DNA of 64,000 bases from an uncultured Roseivirga sp. (lineage in GTDB: Bacteria > Bacteroidota > Bacteroidia > Cytophagales > Cyclobacteriaceae). The notes under the pieces are model-generated. The model made no database searches. It worked only from the letters and a program-made list of their open reading frames with translations, and had not been told where the DNA came from. Position numbers and translations under genes: made by a program. Numbering within the stretch: position 1 is the first letter of the stretch; each line of letters begins with the position of its first letter. Positions 53,088 to 59,867 of the stretch are shown here, piece by piece. The stretch spans positions 732,319-796,318 of the forward strand of contig CANLOY010000003.1 of NCBI GenBank assembly GCA_947493005.1. The letters run 5' to 3'.

Positions 53088-54530
53088 TTAGTTCCTTCTC
53101 CTTACACCTCCTGCGTTGGTGAATATTTCTTTTTCAACAATTCCTGTTAGCGTATCTTCCGGGTCATCTGTTTTATTTGACTTGAAATTCTTCTTAAATA
53201 GCGTTATATGTTTTGAGAATTCAGGCCACCTAGTTTTCCAGTCGAAAGGAAATATGATTCTTGAATTCACGGTTGCCGCATTGGTCAATATTCTTGACTC
53301 TTTATTTGCGCTTTGATGAAACCATCTTATGAGCGTGTTAGGTGTTTTTGTGTCTATGACTCTAGCAAAGCTCCTACCTCCATTATTAGATTCTACAATT
53401 GCTTCTCTGGTATTGTTCCTGTTGAGCATCATTGGCACTGACTCTTCGGTGACTTCCATAGGTTCTTCTGTGTAAATCACATCAGTAACGTAGATATTGT
53501 TATCAACACCCTTGTCATAACAAATAGAACACAGTAGGTCACTTCCGGTATCAGCAGTATCTGTATAATTACCTTTCTTGCTTATGTCAGGAATTGAAGT
53601 GTAGGTTTTAAACTCTCCATAAAGTAGGTTTCCAGTTTCAACAACCTCAGAGTGATAGTTAGCCCAGAAAATCATTTCAGTAACCGAGTTGCGAAGCATT
53701 CTTTTCTTGAGCTTCCTGTATGATTCTTTATTCATAAAGTCATCACAGAGCATTACATCTTTTTCTCTGTCGTAAATCTCCATCTTCAAAACATACCACT
53801 CGTCACCTTCGTCTTTTTCGAGTATTCCCTGGGGGTCGTTCTCACTCCATAGAGTAGCGCAAAATATCTCTTTTACCACACCGCCTTCAGCGGAGTTCCT
53901 TGAACTAAAAGTACCACTATACCATGTCCATATCTTTTCTAATTGATGCGGACTCATTGCTACTTCAGCATCCTTTACTAAATCATCAACGATCCTAAGA
54001 GTTGCCCCCTTACCAGTTACACCACCACCAACTCCAACACCTAAATAGTTAAAATGCTGACCCTCTAAAGCCCATTTTTGATAACTAGAGTTACCATGCT
54101 TTAAAACGACATCTGGAAATACGTCAGAAAACACTTGCTGCTCTGGAGTGTTTTTCAATTCAGCAATACCATCCCTTGTATACCTTGCGAAGTCACCCGC
54201 TGGAGCATCCCCGTAAGAACCCGTTATTATTCGCTCTTCCTGGTTCCTGCCTAAACACCATTGGGTGAAGTTTACTAAAGTTCTTGATTTCCCATGTTGG
54301 GGAGGGAGTCTAATCATTAGCTTCTCATACGGTGTCCCGTCTTGCTTTAGAAGTTGATCTTTATGGAATGAATCTAGAGTATTGCATAACCTCTCTAAGT
54401 GGTGTCTGTGAGGCTTGTAAAAATCGGCCTCCCTGTATTTGCAATAAGAATAGAAATCCTGACTAGCCTGATAAGCCTCTTCTTCTCTTAATAAAGATTC
54501 AAGCTCAATTAACTCAGCATCACTAAGCAC
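53088..54530 (-). CDS. Terminase large subunit
   Basis: The 480-aa protein has the Walker A variant PPQHGKSRT (about residues 76-84) and the Walker B region LRIVDDLVKD (about 179-187), followed by an RNase H-like nuclease half with YGEFKTYTSIPD...SDLLCSICYDKG. It pumps phage DNA into the prohead and cuts it. It overlaps the small subunit gene by 8 bp. The usual acidic nuclease residues are plausible (DTADTGSD). Confidence 0.9.
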   Translation of the reverse strand: MLSDAELIELESLLREEEAYQASQDFYSYCKYREADFYKPHRHHLERLCNTLDSFHKDQLLKQDGTPYEKLMIRLPPQHGKSRTLVNFTQWCLGRNQEERIITGSYGDAPAGDFARYTRDGIAELKNTPEQQVFSDVFPDVVLKHGNSSYQKWALEGQHFNYLGVGVGGGVTGKGATLRIVDDLVKDAEVAMSPHQLEKIWTWYSGTFSSRNSAEGGVVKEIFCATLWSENDPQGILEKDEGDEWYVLKMEIYDREKDVMLCDDFMNKESYRKLKKRMLRNSVTEMIFWANYHSEVVETGNLLYGEFKTYTSIPDISKKGNYTDTADTGSDLLCSICYDKGVDNNIYVTDVIYTEEPMEVTEESVPMMLNRNNTREAIVESNNGGRSFARVIDTKTPNTLIRWFHQSANKESRILTNAATVNSRIIFPFDWKTRWPEFSKHITLFKKNFKSNKTDDPEDTLTGIVEKEIFTNAGGVRRRN

Positions 54531-54993
54531 TCCCCAACTTGCTTTTAAGTTTATTTATTCTGGACTCCCTTTCTTCTGGAGATAGAGATGAAATATTACC
54601 CGAATGCTCTAATTCTTTCTTGTCAGACAACCCTAAATCCCTGGCTATAATATTGGCGTTAAACGCTCCAACCGCAGCTCCTTCAAACTTTTGATTCCTG
54701 ATTTTATCGTGTATACGTGTTGTGATTTCGGAAAACCCGTCTCTTTTTTCATACTCATACCACGTATCAGGATTGATGTTAATGTGTTGACACATAGCTA
54801 TTAGAGTGTAAGGTCTCTGTGTTGGAATCTTAATTATCTCGCCTGCCCTATCACCGCTTTTGATAGCTTCACTTCTATACCATGGGTTGTCGTCACACCA
54901 ATCAAAGTATTCCTCGCATACACTCTCAAGGTCTTCTGGTGACTTAAATATTAATGGCCTCCCTCCTAAATTCTTCTCTTTTCCCTTGCTCAT
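54523..54993 (-). CDS. Terminase small subunit
   Basis: The 156-aa protein starts MSKGKEKNLGGRPLIFKSPE and contains RPYTLIAMCQHININPDTWY, the helix-turn-helix part typical of DNA-packaging gp3-like small terminases, and IARDLGLSDKKELEHSG. It recognises the packaging site, which often lies in or next to its own gene. The 120 bp upstream (54994-55114) show no gene beyond a 24-codon frame. Confidence 0.82.
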   Translation of the reverse strand: MSKGKEKNLGGRPLIFKSPEDLESVCEEYFDWCDDNPWYRSEAIKSGDRAGEIIKIPTQRPYTLIAMCQHININPDTWYEYEKRDGFSEITTRIHDKIRNQKFEGAAVGAFNANIIARDLGLSDKKELEHSGNISSLSPEERESRINKLKSKLGSA

Positions 54994-55114
54994 AATTGCA
55001 CTTTTTCAACTTCACTAGATTTTCCTGTGCTCTTGTATTCCTTCGGTCAGTTCTTTACTCAGGGCGGTTTTCCAACACAATAGAAACACTCAATTTTATA
55101 TAACTATTCTAAGA

Positions 55115-55432
55115 CTATCGCAGTGATAAGCACCACTGGTTAAGCTGATTGATATTTTCAGGACTAACAAATGATTCCAAGTACTTGAAAACCCCTTCAG
55201 AACCATTTGATAAATAAGCCCTTTTAAGTCTTCTGTAATGATTCACCTGATGAGTCCCTGTACTATTAAAGGTGTAATTAACACCCTCTTCTATGTTCAT
55301 CCCATCAGGAACAGTTAACCCTGAGAGCTCAATGCCCTCTTTGTCTACCTGGTAAGATTGTCTAAACTCATACCTTTGCAAAGGAAGTAACTTAGATACT
55401 CTTTTTAGTTGATTTGAAACACCTCTATTCAT
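55115..55432 (-). CDS. Phage hypothetical protein
   Basis: The 105-aa protein is basic at the N-terminus (MNRGVSNQLKRVSKLLPLQR) and has a TFNSTGTHQVNHYRRLKRAY segment. No known domain is visible. It overlaps the upstream gene by 4 bp and is cotranscribed with it from site f. Confidence 0.55.
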   Translation of the reverse strand: MNRGVSNQLKRVSKLLPLQRYEFRQSYQVDKEGIELSGLTVPDGMNIEEGVNYTFNSTGTHQVNHYRRLKRAYLSNGSEGVFKYLESFVSPENINQLNQWCLSLR

Positions 55433-55731
55433 ATTGAAGCCTTTATATCAAAATCACTCACAAACTGAGCCTCATGAACACGCATTTTAAACTCATCATA
55501 AGGCTCGTCTATCAAGTAATGTACATCTGTGTTTCCTAATATCAATACTGATGTTTTACCTTCATGGTCTCCAGACGGGTTAAAAGAGCTAATATGATCA
55601 GTGTTTAAGGATATTTTATCCGATTCAAATTCCTCCGGATCACTCTTTCCTATATCTTCAAGTACCCTTCTGTACTCTTCGTTTTCTGATGGCTTTGTTT
55701 TAGGAAACAAGCAATTGACTTCGATAAACAT
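55429..55731 (-). CDS. Phage hypothetical protein under motif f
   Basis: The 100-aa protein is acidic; it ends with LILGNTDVHYLIDEPYDEFKMRV, a short beta-hairpin and helix that resembles small FlbD-like proteins, a weak likeness. Its ATG is 1 bp after the promoter motif, so the mRNA leader can only be a few bases. Confidence 0.55.
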   Translation of the reverse strand: MFIEVNCLFPKTKPSENEEYRRVLEDIGKSDPEEFESDKISLNTDHISSFNPSGDHEGKTSVLILGNTDVHYLIDEPYDEFKMRVHEAQFVSDFDIKASI

Positions 55732-55732
55732 A

Positions 55733-55777
55733 TATAATTGTTTAAGCGAATATACTCAATTCCTGTGCTATTTCAAA
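55733..55777 (-). promoter_or_regulatory. Phage promoter/operator motif, site f
   Basis: In gene direction: TTTG (55774-55777), 19 bp, TATATTCG, then CTTAAACAATTATA up to 1 bp before the ATG. The -33/-7 spacing matches the Bacteroidota sigma consensus. Confidence 0.72.
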
Positions 55778-55953
55778 GAAAGGTATTCTTTTGAGCGTTG
55801 AATGAGGAATTGCCGGAAGTCTTCTCTTTCCTCAGTGGACAGTAATAAAACTTTCTTAGGAGCATCTTCTAAATTGAACTGGCCTAACCACTGTATAGCC
55901 TGTTCCTTAGTTCCTTTAAACTCCCCTGAGAAATCATAAATCTTTGGTTCCAT
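55768..55953 (-). CDS. Small phage hypothetical protein
   Basis: The 61-aa protein (MEPKIYDFSGEFKGTKEQAI...) is helical, charged and soluble. It lies 2 bp after the ArsR-like gene and its end overlaps the -33 box of promoter f. Function unknown. Confidence 0.55.
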   Translation of the reverse strand: MEPKIYDFSGEFKGTKEQAIQWLGQFNLEDAPKKVLLLSTEEREDFRQFLIQRSKEYLSLK

Positions 55954-55955
55954 AG

Positions 55956-56330
55956 TTAAAGAGGGCGTGTGTTAATCAGTTTTCCTTTGTTGTTTAGGTT
56001 ATGCCACTTCTTGAGGTCTTTTCCTAGTTCTGATGCTTCAGTAGTTGTTATTAAGGATGAGATAAGTAAGTCTTTAAACTTGTCGTTTACACTAAAGAAA
56101 TGATAGTTATAGGACTTCTTGTAAGTAATCAACTCTCTTTTCTTTAGGTAATTTAAATGCCTTGTACAAAAAGACTGTGTAAAACCTGTTGTGCTTTCTA
56201 AATCCCTTGAACATATCGGCTGATAATTCTGTATAATGTTTAATATTCTTATCCTGGAGTCTATAGCCATGCACTCATGAAAAGCTGTTAACTCCTCAAA
56301 GGTAAGTAGTCGTTTGTTGGGCATAGACAA
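55956..56330 (-). CDS. ArsR-like winged-helix regulator
   Basis: The 124-aa protein has a winged-helix core: AIDSRIRILNIIQNYQPICS, the recognition helix TGFTQSFCTRHLNYLKKREL and a wing ITYKKSYNYHFFSVN. That matches the ArsR/HTH_5 fold. There is no metal-binding cysteine pair. It sits directly upstream of the structural operon, so it is a candidate late-gene regulator and could bind the shared promoter motif; this is inference. Confidence 0.78.
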   Translation of the reverse strand: MSMPNKRLLTFEELTAFHECMAIDSRIRILNIIQNYQPICSRDLESTTGFTQSFCTRHLNYLKKRELITYKKSYNYHFFSVNDKFKDLLISSLITTTEASELGKDLKKWHNLNNKGKLINTRPL

Positions 56331-56361
56331 ATATAGTATATAAGGCTATACCTGTAAAGAG

Positions 56362-56613
56362 TTATGGATCGTTGTCTTCTTTGCGCTTTCTCTCTTCGGC
56401 TCTCGCTTTCTTTACTGTGCTGTCAAGTACCACAATAGCAATAATCATAGCCACTCCCTTGGTTACCGTAGTGAAGACATCCCCCAGACCCGCCAGTGTT
56501 CCTATCTTAAGAACACAAAGCTCTCCAACAATTAGAAGAAACGGCTTCTTTATTACAGGGTAGATTATAGAAACTATTGTTTTTACTATCACAGTTGATA
56601 CCTCAGAGATCAT
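56362..56613 (-). CDS. Holin-like membrane protein
   Basis: The 83-aa protein has two hydrophobic segments (VSIIYPVIKKPFLLIVGELC region and VAMIIAIVVLDSTV) and a highly charged C-terminal tail KKARAEERKRKEDNDP. Size, topology and tail match small phage holins. It overlaps the EF-hand gene by 4 bp. No endolysin gene is adjacent. Confidence 0.65.
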   Translation of the reverse strand: MISEVSTVIVKTIVSIIYPVIKKPFLLIVGELCVLKIGTLAGLGDVFTTVTKGVAMIIAIVVLDSTVKKARAEERKRKEDNDP

Positions 56614-56942
56614 AACCCGTATTTTGAAAGTAGAATAGTAACCGCAATAGCACCGACTACTAATCCTATTCTTAAATATAACCTCTTGCCCCTAAGCTTT
56701 AGGAATGCTTCAGCGTCCTTCATGTCAATCTTCCCGTCTTGGTTAACATCACATGCTTTCATCACTAAAGGGAATTGTAGAACATTGATTATATCAGAGT
56801 TGTTTCCTTTGGCATGGTCTACCGCTTCGGTAGTTTCCTTTATTACTTTGAATGGCTCTGAAACGCTCTTTATTGGTATTGAACTGCCAATCTTAATCAA
56901 TGCTTTCAACAGTCCTTTTTTCTTCTTCGGCTTTCCTGACAT
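56610..56942 (-). CDS. EF-hand (dockerin-type loop) membrane protein
   Basis: The 110-aa protein has a basic start (SGKPKKKKG), an amphipathic part, one canonical calcium loop DVNQDGKIDMKD at residues 65-76 (ligands D65, N67, D69, D73, D76), and a C-terminal TM helix (about 89-106). Calcium binding next to a membrane anchor in a phage late gene is unusual. It overlaps the holin-like gene, suggesting a role in lysis timing or envelope contact. Confidence 0.68.
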   Translation of the reverse strand: MSGKPKKKKGLLKALIKIGSSIPIKSVSEPFKVIKETTEAVDHAKGNNSDIINVLQFPLVMKACDVNQDGKIDMKDAEAFLKLRGKRLYLRIGLVVGAIAVTILLSKYGL

Positions 56943-56985
56943 CTCACTAGACTATTTAGTGTAAATGCAAGTTAGTGAAAATCAG

Positions 56986-57007
56986 TATAATTGCCTAAAC
57001 GATTATG
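56986..57007 (-). promoter_or_regulatory. Phage promoter/operator motif, site g
   Basis: In gene direction it reads CATAATCG, TTTAGGCAATTATA, a weaker version of the motif, 44 bp before the EF-hand gene. No clear -33 element. Confidence 0.5.
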
Positions 57008-57047
57008 TGTTATCTGTCATTCTACTATTTCAACTTCTTTGCAGGAT

Positions 57048-57437
57048 CTACATTGTTTTAAATGCAGTGCTTCCTTCTACTATGTATACTTTCTCGAAGA
57101 ATTTAAGAATGTCCTCCAATAGATCAGGATTCTTTCTTTCGTTGTTGGGATTAATACACATCTTAAGGTGCTTCTTAGTTCTGGTCTGCCAGTCTGGAAA
57201 CTCTTCCATGAACTCATTCAAAAAGACCTCCAAATAGTTTTTTTTTCGACCATACCTTTGACGTATAAGATTAGCTACTAACTGTTCCGCCTCTTTAACT
57301 GCCATTGGTTTAAACTTCTTATTGGTTAGAACCTTATCCTTTAAGTAAAGCATTACAAGTGTGACCACCACGATAAATACGACCGTAATTATGGTGACTA
57401 GCTGCCCTCCTGTTATCTCTGTCTGAAGTACATCCAT
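57048..57437 (-). CDS. Single-pass membrane protein with basic cytoplasmic helix region
   Basis: The 129-aa product has one TM helix near the N-terminus (VTIITVVFIVVVTLVMLYL) followed by a basic helical domain including VANLIRQRYGRKKNYLEVFL. The start overlaps the 211-aa membrane gene by 25 bp. A spanin or exclusion role is possible but unproven. Confidence 0.55.
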   Translation of the reverse strand: MDVLQTEITGGQLVTIITVVFIVVVTLVMLYLKDKVLTNKKFKPMAVKEAEQLVANLIRQRYGRKKNYLEVFLNEFMEEFPDWQTRTKKHLKMCINPNNERKNPDLLEDILKFFEKVYIVEGSTAFKTM

Positions 57438-58048
57438 AATGATATTGTTAATGTGAGTTTATTTACTACGTTCATAACATCCCTTCCTATTCTCAATCTT
57501 GACATAAACTCGTAAGGCAATTCAATTACTGACTGTTCAAACAATAATATAAGCGCGCTAGGTATAAAGAACAGTAACATTCCCGACACAGCCCAAAACT
57601 CTGGAAGCCTTGTAATATGTCTTTCTTTCATGTTATAGGTTGTTCTAAACCATGAGCCACACATCAAAAGAATTAAGGCCGCTTCTATTATTCTTGATAT
57701 TGTCATCCAGTCGTTATTAATAAAAAATGCTTCGACTAAAACAATACCCATAAATAGCCATTTTCTTAGTTGTGAATGTTTATCTATTCCAATTCTTTGG
57801 AAATAGACTGATATAAGCCATACCTCAATAACTAAGTAATAAGGAAGTATCGCTATGTTTTGGCCGCCTAGTAGCCTTATTAGTAATCCTGAACTCATTT
57901 CAATAGCCAGGTAAAAGACAACTAACACAATCAAGGGGTAAGCCCTTTTGTTTAAGGTTTTGATATTAGTTAAGACAGCACTGATTGCCACTACAATAAA
58001 TGGCAACCATGCTGAATATCTTGATATTTCAATTAATGTGCTTCTCAC
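57413..58048 (-). CDS. Polytopic membrane protein
   Basis: The 211-aa protein has about six TM helices (for example YPLIVLVVFYLAIEM, IAILPYYLVIEVWLISVYF, IIEAALILLMCGSWF, FFIPSALILLF). It resembles hypothetical membrane proteins of Cytophagales chromosomes and not a known phage protein. The operon link to the Cys-rich 125-aa protein (4-bp overlap) and to the single-pass protein suggests they work together, for example in superinfection exclusion. Inference only. Confidence 0.6.
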   Translation of the reverse strand: MRSTLIEISRYSAWLPFIVVAISAVLTNIKTLNKRAYPLIVLVVFYLAIEMSSGLLIRLLGGQNIAILPYYLVIEVWLISVYFQRIGIDKHSQLRKWLFMGIVLVEAFFINNDWMTISRIIEAALILLMCGSWFRTTYNMKERHITRLPEFWAVSGMLLFFIPSALILLFEQSVIELPYEFMSRLRIGRDVMNVVNKLTLTISLWMYFRQR

Positions 58049-58422
58049 GATGGATCGTTACAATCTGGATCATCTGGAGGGCATGGGCAAATAGGCGGGC
58101 ATTGTTGAGTAAAGTTGTCTCCAGTCGTTCCTTGTCCATCTCCTTTTTCCATCACACTATCAGAAGTACTGATTAAGTTACCGTTCTCAGATACTAGGTA
58201 ATAGATAGGTTTGATCTTGCCGTCTTCACCCAAAGCATTGTAAGCGATTAACCCGGCGCTTCCTTTGGTTTTCTTAAGTCTCTTCCTCCAATTCTTTACA
58301 CAATCGGCACCAATGAATGTTGCATGTGGCTCATCAGGAAACTTAGCCCTGAATGCATTGATTTCCTTCATAGCATCTACTTGTACTATTGGACCACCTA
58401 CGTTTTTCTTAAATTTTCCCAT
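58045..58422 (-). CDS. Phage protein with Cys-rich C-terminal tail
   Basis: The 125-aa protein has a basic, compact N-terminal domain (FIGADCVKNWRKRLKKTKGS; KIKPIYYLVSENGNLIS) and a C-terminal tail with CPPICPCPPDDPDC, that is, four closely spaced cysteines between prolines, likely metal-binding or disulfide-linked. It is the first gene of the leftward late region. Function unknown. Confidence 0.55.
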   Translation of the reverse strand: MGKFKKNVGGPIVQVDAMKEINAFRAKFPDEPHATFIGADCVKNWRKRLKKTKGSAGLIAYNALGEDGKIKPIYYLVSENGNLISTSDSVMEKGDGQGTTGDNFTQQCPPICPCPPDDPDCNDPS

Positions 58423-58461
58423 GTCTTATTTTCTGGTTTTTATGGTTGTTTTACTGACACA

Positions 58462-58475
58462 TGAACACTCATGCG
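58462..58475. promoter_or_regulatory. Small dyad in the divergent region upstream of the late operon
   Basis: CATGA-ACAC-TCATG is a perfect 5-4-5 dyad about 40 bp before the first late gene. The surrounding 168-bp region 58423-58590 has no gene. Confidence 0.35.
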
Positions 58476-58590
58476 GTTACATTAAGTTACAAAAAAACAG
58501 CCATTAAAGATAATTAGAGACATATTTTCTATACGGTTTGGTTGTTACGTTATCACTTTCCTAATTGCTCCTGCACACGATAGTTAGATA

Positions 58591-58830
58591 ATGGAAGATG
58601 GAGTTGATTTAGTGCTGTTGATGCTTTCTATTATCTGCTATTTCGTGCTAAGTTCAAGAGACTCGACTGCTTCAAATCAGATTCCTAGTGAATCTTTACT
58701 CAACAAATGGAGGGATTATGTGGCAAGTCGATTTATTAATGGTTTTAGGTTCTTTTCTGCTAGGCTCAGTAACTGGTTATCTATGCTTCAGAAAAAGATC
58801 AACAAAAAAGATTCATCAAAGGATTCTTGA
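58591..58830 (+). CDS. Small membrane protein, overlaps another frame
   Basis: The 79-aa frame starts MEDGVDLVLLMLSIICYFVL and ends in a Lys-rich tail. It has one N-terminal TM helix. Its last 113 bp overlap the 48-aa frame at 58718. Either may be real; both encode a hydrophobic helix plus a basic tail. Confidence 0.45.
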   Translation: MEDGVDLVLLMLSIICYFVLSSRDSTASNQIPSESLLNKWRDYVASRFINGFRFFSARLSNWLSMLQKKINKKDSSKDS

Positions 58831-58864
58831 AGATTATCAAAACAAGTTCCCGGAAGATATTTAA
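58718..58864 (+). CDS. 48-residue membrane protein in an overlapping frame
   Basis: The frame reads MWQVDLLMVLGSFLLGSVTG followed by YLCFRKRSTKK and an acidic end. Helix, positive-inside residues and a normal stop just before two terminator hairpins make it credible. It overlaps the 58591-58830 frame in a different phase. Confidence 0.5.
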   Translation: MWQVDLLMVLGSFLLGSVTGYLCFRKRSTKKIHQRILEDYQNKFPEDI

Positions 58865-58880
58865 TGTGTGTTTGTGTTTT

Positions 58881-58949
58881 AACATCTGGTTTTTAGCATA
58901 CCAGGTGTTAAGTTTTAGAAGCCCTGGTTTAGTAGTCAGGGCTTTCTTA
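58881..58949 (+). terminator. Two tandem hairpins, the second a terminator
   Basis: AACATCTGG/CCAGGTGTT (58881-58889, 58901-58909; one G-U) is followed by AAGCCCTG/CAGGGCTT (58919-58926, 58937-58944) and TCTTATT. They end the short rightward unit. Confidence 0.75.
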
Positions 58950-58950
58950 T

Positions 58951-58993
58951 TAATCCAACTTCCACTCCTTACCTAGCGCCTTACCTATTGCAT
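58951..58993 (-). pseudogene. Remnant of an XRE regulator C-terminus
   Basis: One minus-strand frame reads FDAIGKALGKEWKLD then stop, nearly the same as the C-terminus AIARALGKEWRLY of the intact XRE gene that ends at 59379. Nothing else of the second copy is visible; the 130-aa gene now fills that place. Confidence 0.5.
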
Positions 58994-59377
58994 CGAATAT
59001 GAATCTACTTCAGGGTGTAGCACAATCTTATTTTTAACCCAGTCGAAATAACCTCTATGATTAACTATAATTTCTTGAATAGTCTTTCTCTTGTGCTTCC
59101 CAAAGGTCATTTTCGAATCAAGCTTAAACCCTCTTTTTTTCTTTCTTTTTTTCTCCCATTTACGATAAGACTTGCCGTTGTTCCTCTCAAGTTTCGTCTT
59201 TAATTCATGATTAGACTCAATTATCTTTTTGCACGTATAACAGTCAATATACTGAAGTTCATCGCTTTCCGAAACATGATAATGACCACATTCTAACCCT
59301 TTGGCATGAGTAAAAACCTTCTTATTTGATTGTCTTTTTACGTCATTCCAATATTCTGCTGTATCTGGTAGAGCCAT
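58985..59377 (-). CDS. Zinc-ribbon plus exonuclease X-C-terminal-like protein
   Basis: The N-terminal half has LECGHYHV and YIDCYTCKKI, a Cys/His set suited to zinc. A Lys/Arg-rich linker (YRKWEKKRKKKRGFK) follows. The C-terminal FGKHKRKTIQEIIVNHRGYF then DWV is the short FGKYKGK..Y..W domain found after exonuclease domains and in small phage proteins. It is 1 bp from the XRE gene. A DNA-binding accessory role is likely. Confidence 0.65.
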   Translation of the reverse strand: MALPDTAEYWNDVKRQSNKKVFTHAKGLECGHYHVSESDELQYIDCYTCKKIIESNHELKTKLERNNGKSYRKWEKKRKKKRGFKLDSKMTFGKHKRKTIQEIIVNHRGYFDWVKNKIVLHPEVDSYSMQ

Positions 59378-59378
59378 A

Positions 59379-59576
59379 TTAATATAACCTCCATTCTTTA
59401 CCTAATGCTCTTGCAATCGCCTCTAATTTCTTTCTGTCTGTGTTATCTTTAGCTGATTCAATCTCGCTTAACTGAGCTTGAGTAAGTCTAACACCAAATG
59501 TTCTAGCCTCTTCGCATAGCCTGCTTTGAGACCAACCTTTTTGCTTTCTAGCTGCAAATACTTCTTTCCCATGCAT
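59379..59576 (-). CDS. XRE-family helix-turn-helix protein
   Basis: The start at 59576 gives MHGKEVFAARKQKGWSQSRL; the frame upstream adds six hydrophobic residues only. The 65-aa protein is one HTH_3 domain: FAARKQKGWSQSRLCEEA, LTQAQLSEIESAKDNTD and KLEAIARALG. It may act as a second repressor or excision regulator on the lysogeny side. Confidence 0.83.
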   Translation of the reverse strand: MHGKEVFAARKQKGWSQSRLCEEARTFGVRLTQAQLSEIESAKDNTDRKKLEAIARALGKEWRLY

Positions 59577-59648
59577 AATTAAATATACAACCATCTGAAA
59601 TTATATACAATTGATGGAATAAAAAGGTTACGAAAAAGTGAAATTAAT

Positions 59649-59867
59649 TTATGACTTGATAGATTTACGGTCTTCAGTATAGGTTAAAAGAATATTCCCG
59701 TCAGGCTGTTCAACTTTATCGTGTAACGGGACTTCACCGAATATACCCCTCTGAAATATTATGTAGTCTTGATATACCTCGTCAGGGGTAAAAGTATAAA
59801 GCCCATCTGAGGTCTTTACCGGAGTGATTAACCTTGTTTCTCCTTTAGATATAGTAAAGGTTGCCAT
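59649..59867 (-). CDS. Small hypothetical protein coupled to SRAP gene
   Basis: The 72-aa protein (MATFTISKGETRLITPVKTS...) is beta-rich and soluble. Its ATG shares one base with the SRAP stop, so translation is coupled. Function unknown; a partner of the SRAP protein is possible. Confidence 0.6.
   Translation of the reverse strand: MATFTISKGETRLITPVKTSDGLYTFTPDEVYQDYIIFQRGIFGEVPLHDKVEQPDGNILLTYTEDRKSIKS

Noticed and set aside
54994..55114. 24-codon minus-strand frame starting GTG (FLLCWKTALSKEL...)
   Set aside because: Too short, no overlap-type packing and no start context; could be real but cannot be supported.
58045..58422. Endolysin candidate
   Set aside because: No amidase, lysozyme or peptidase motif is visible in the 125-aa protein, so no lysin role is claimed.
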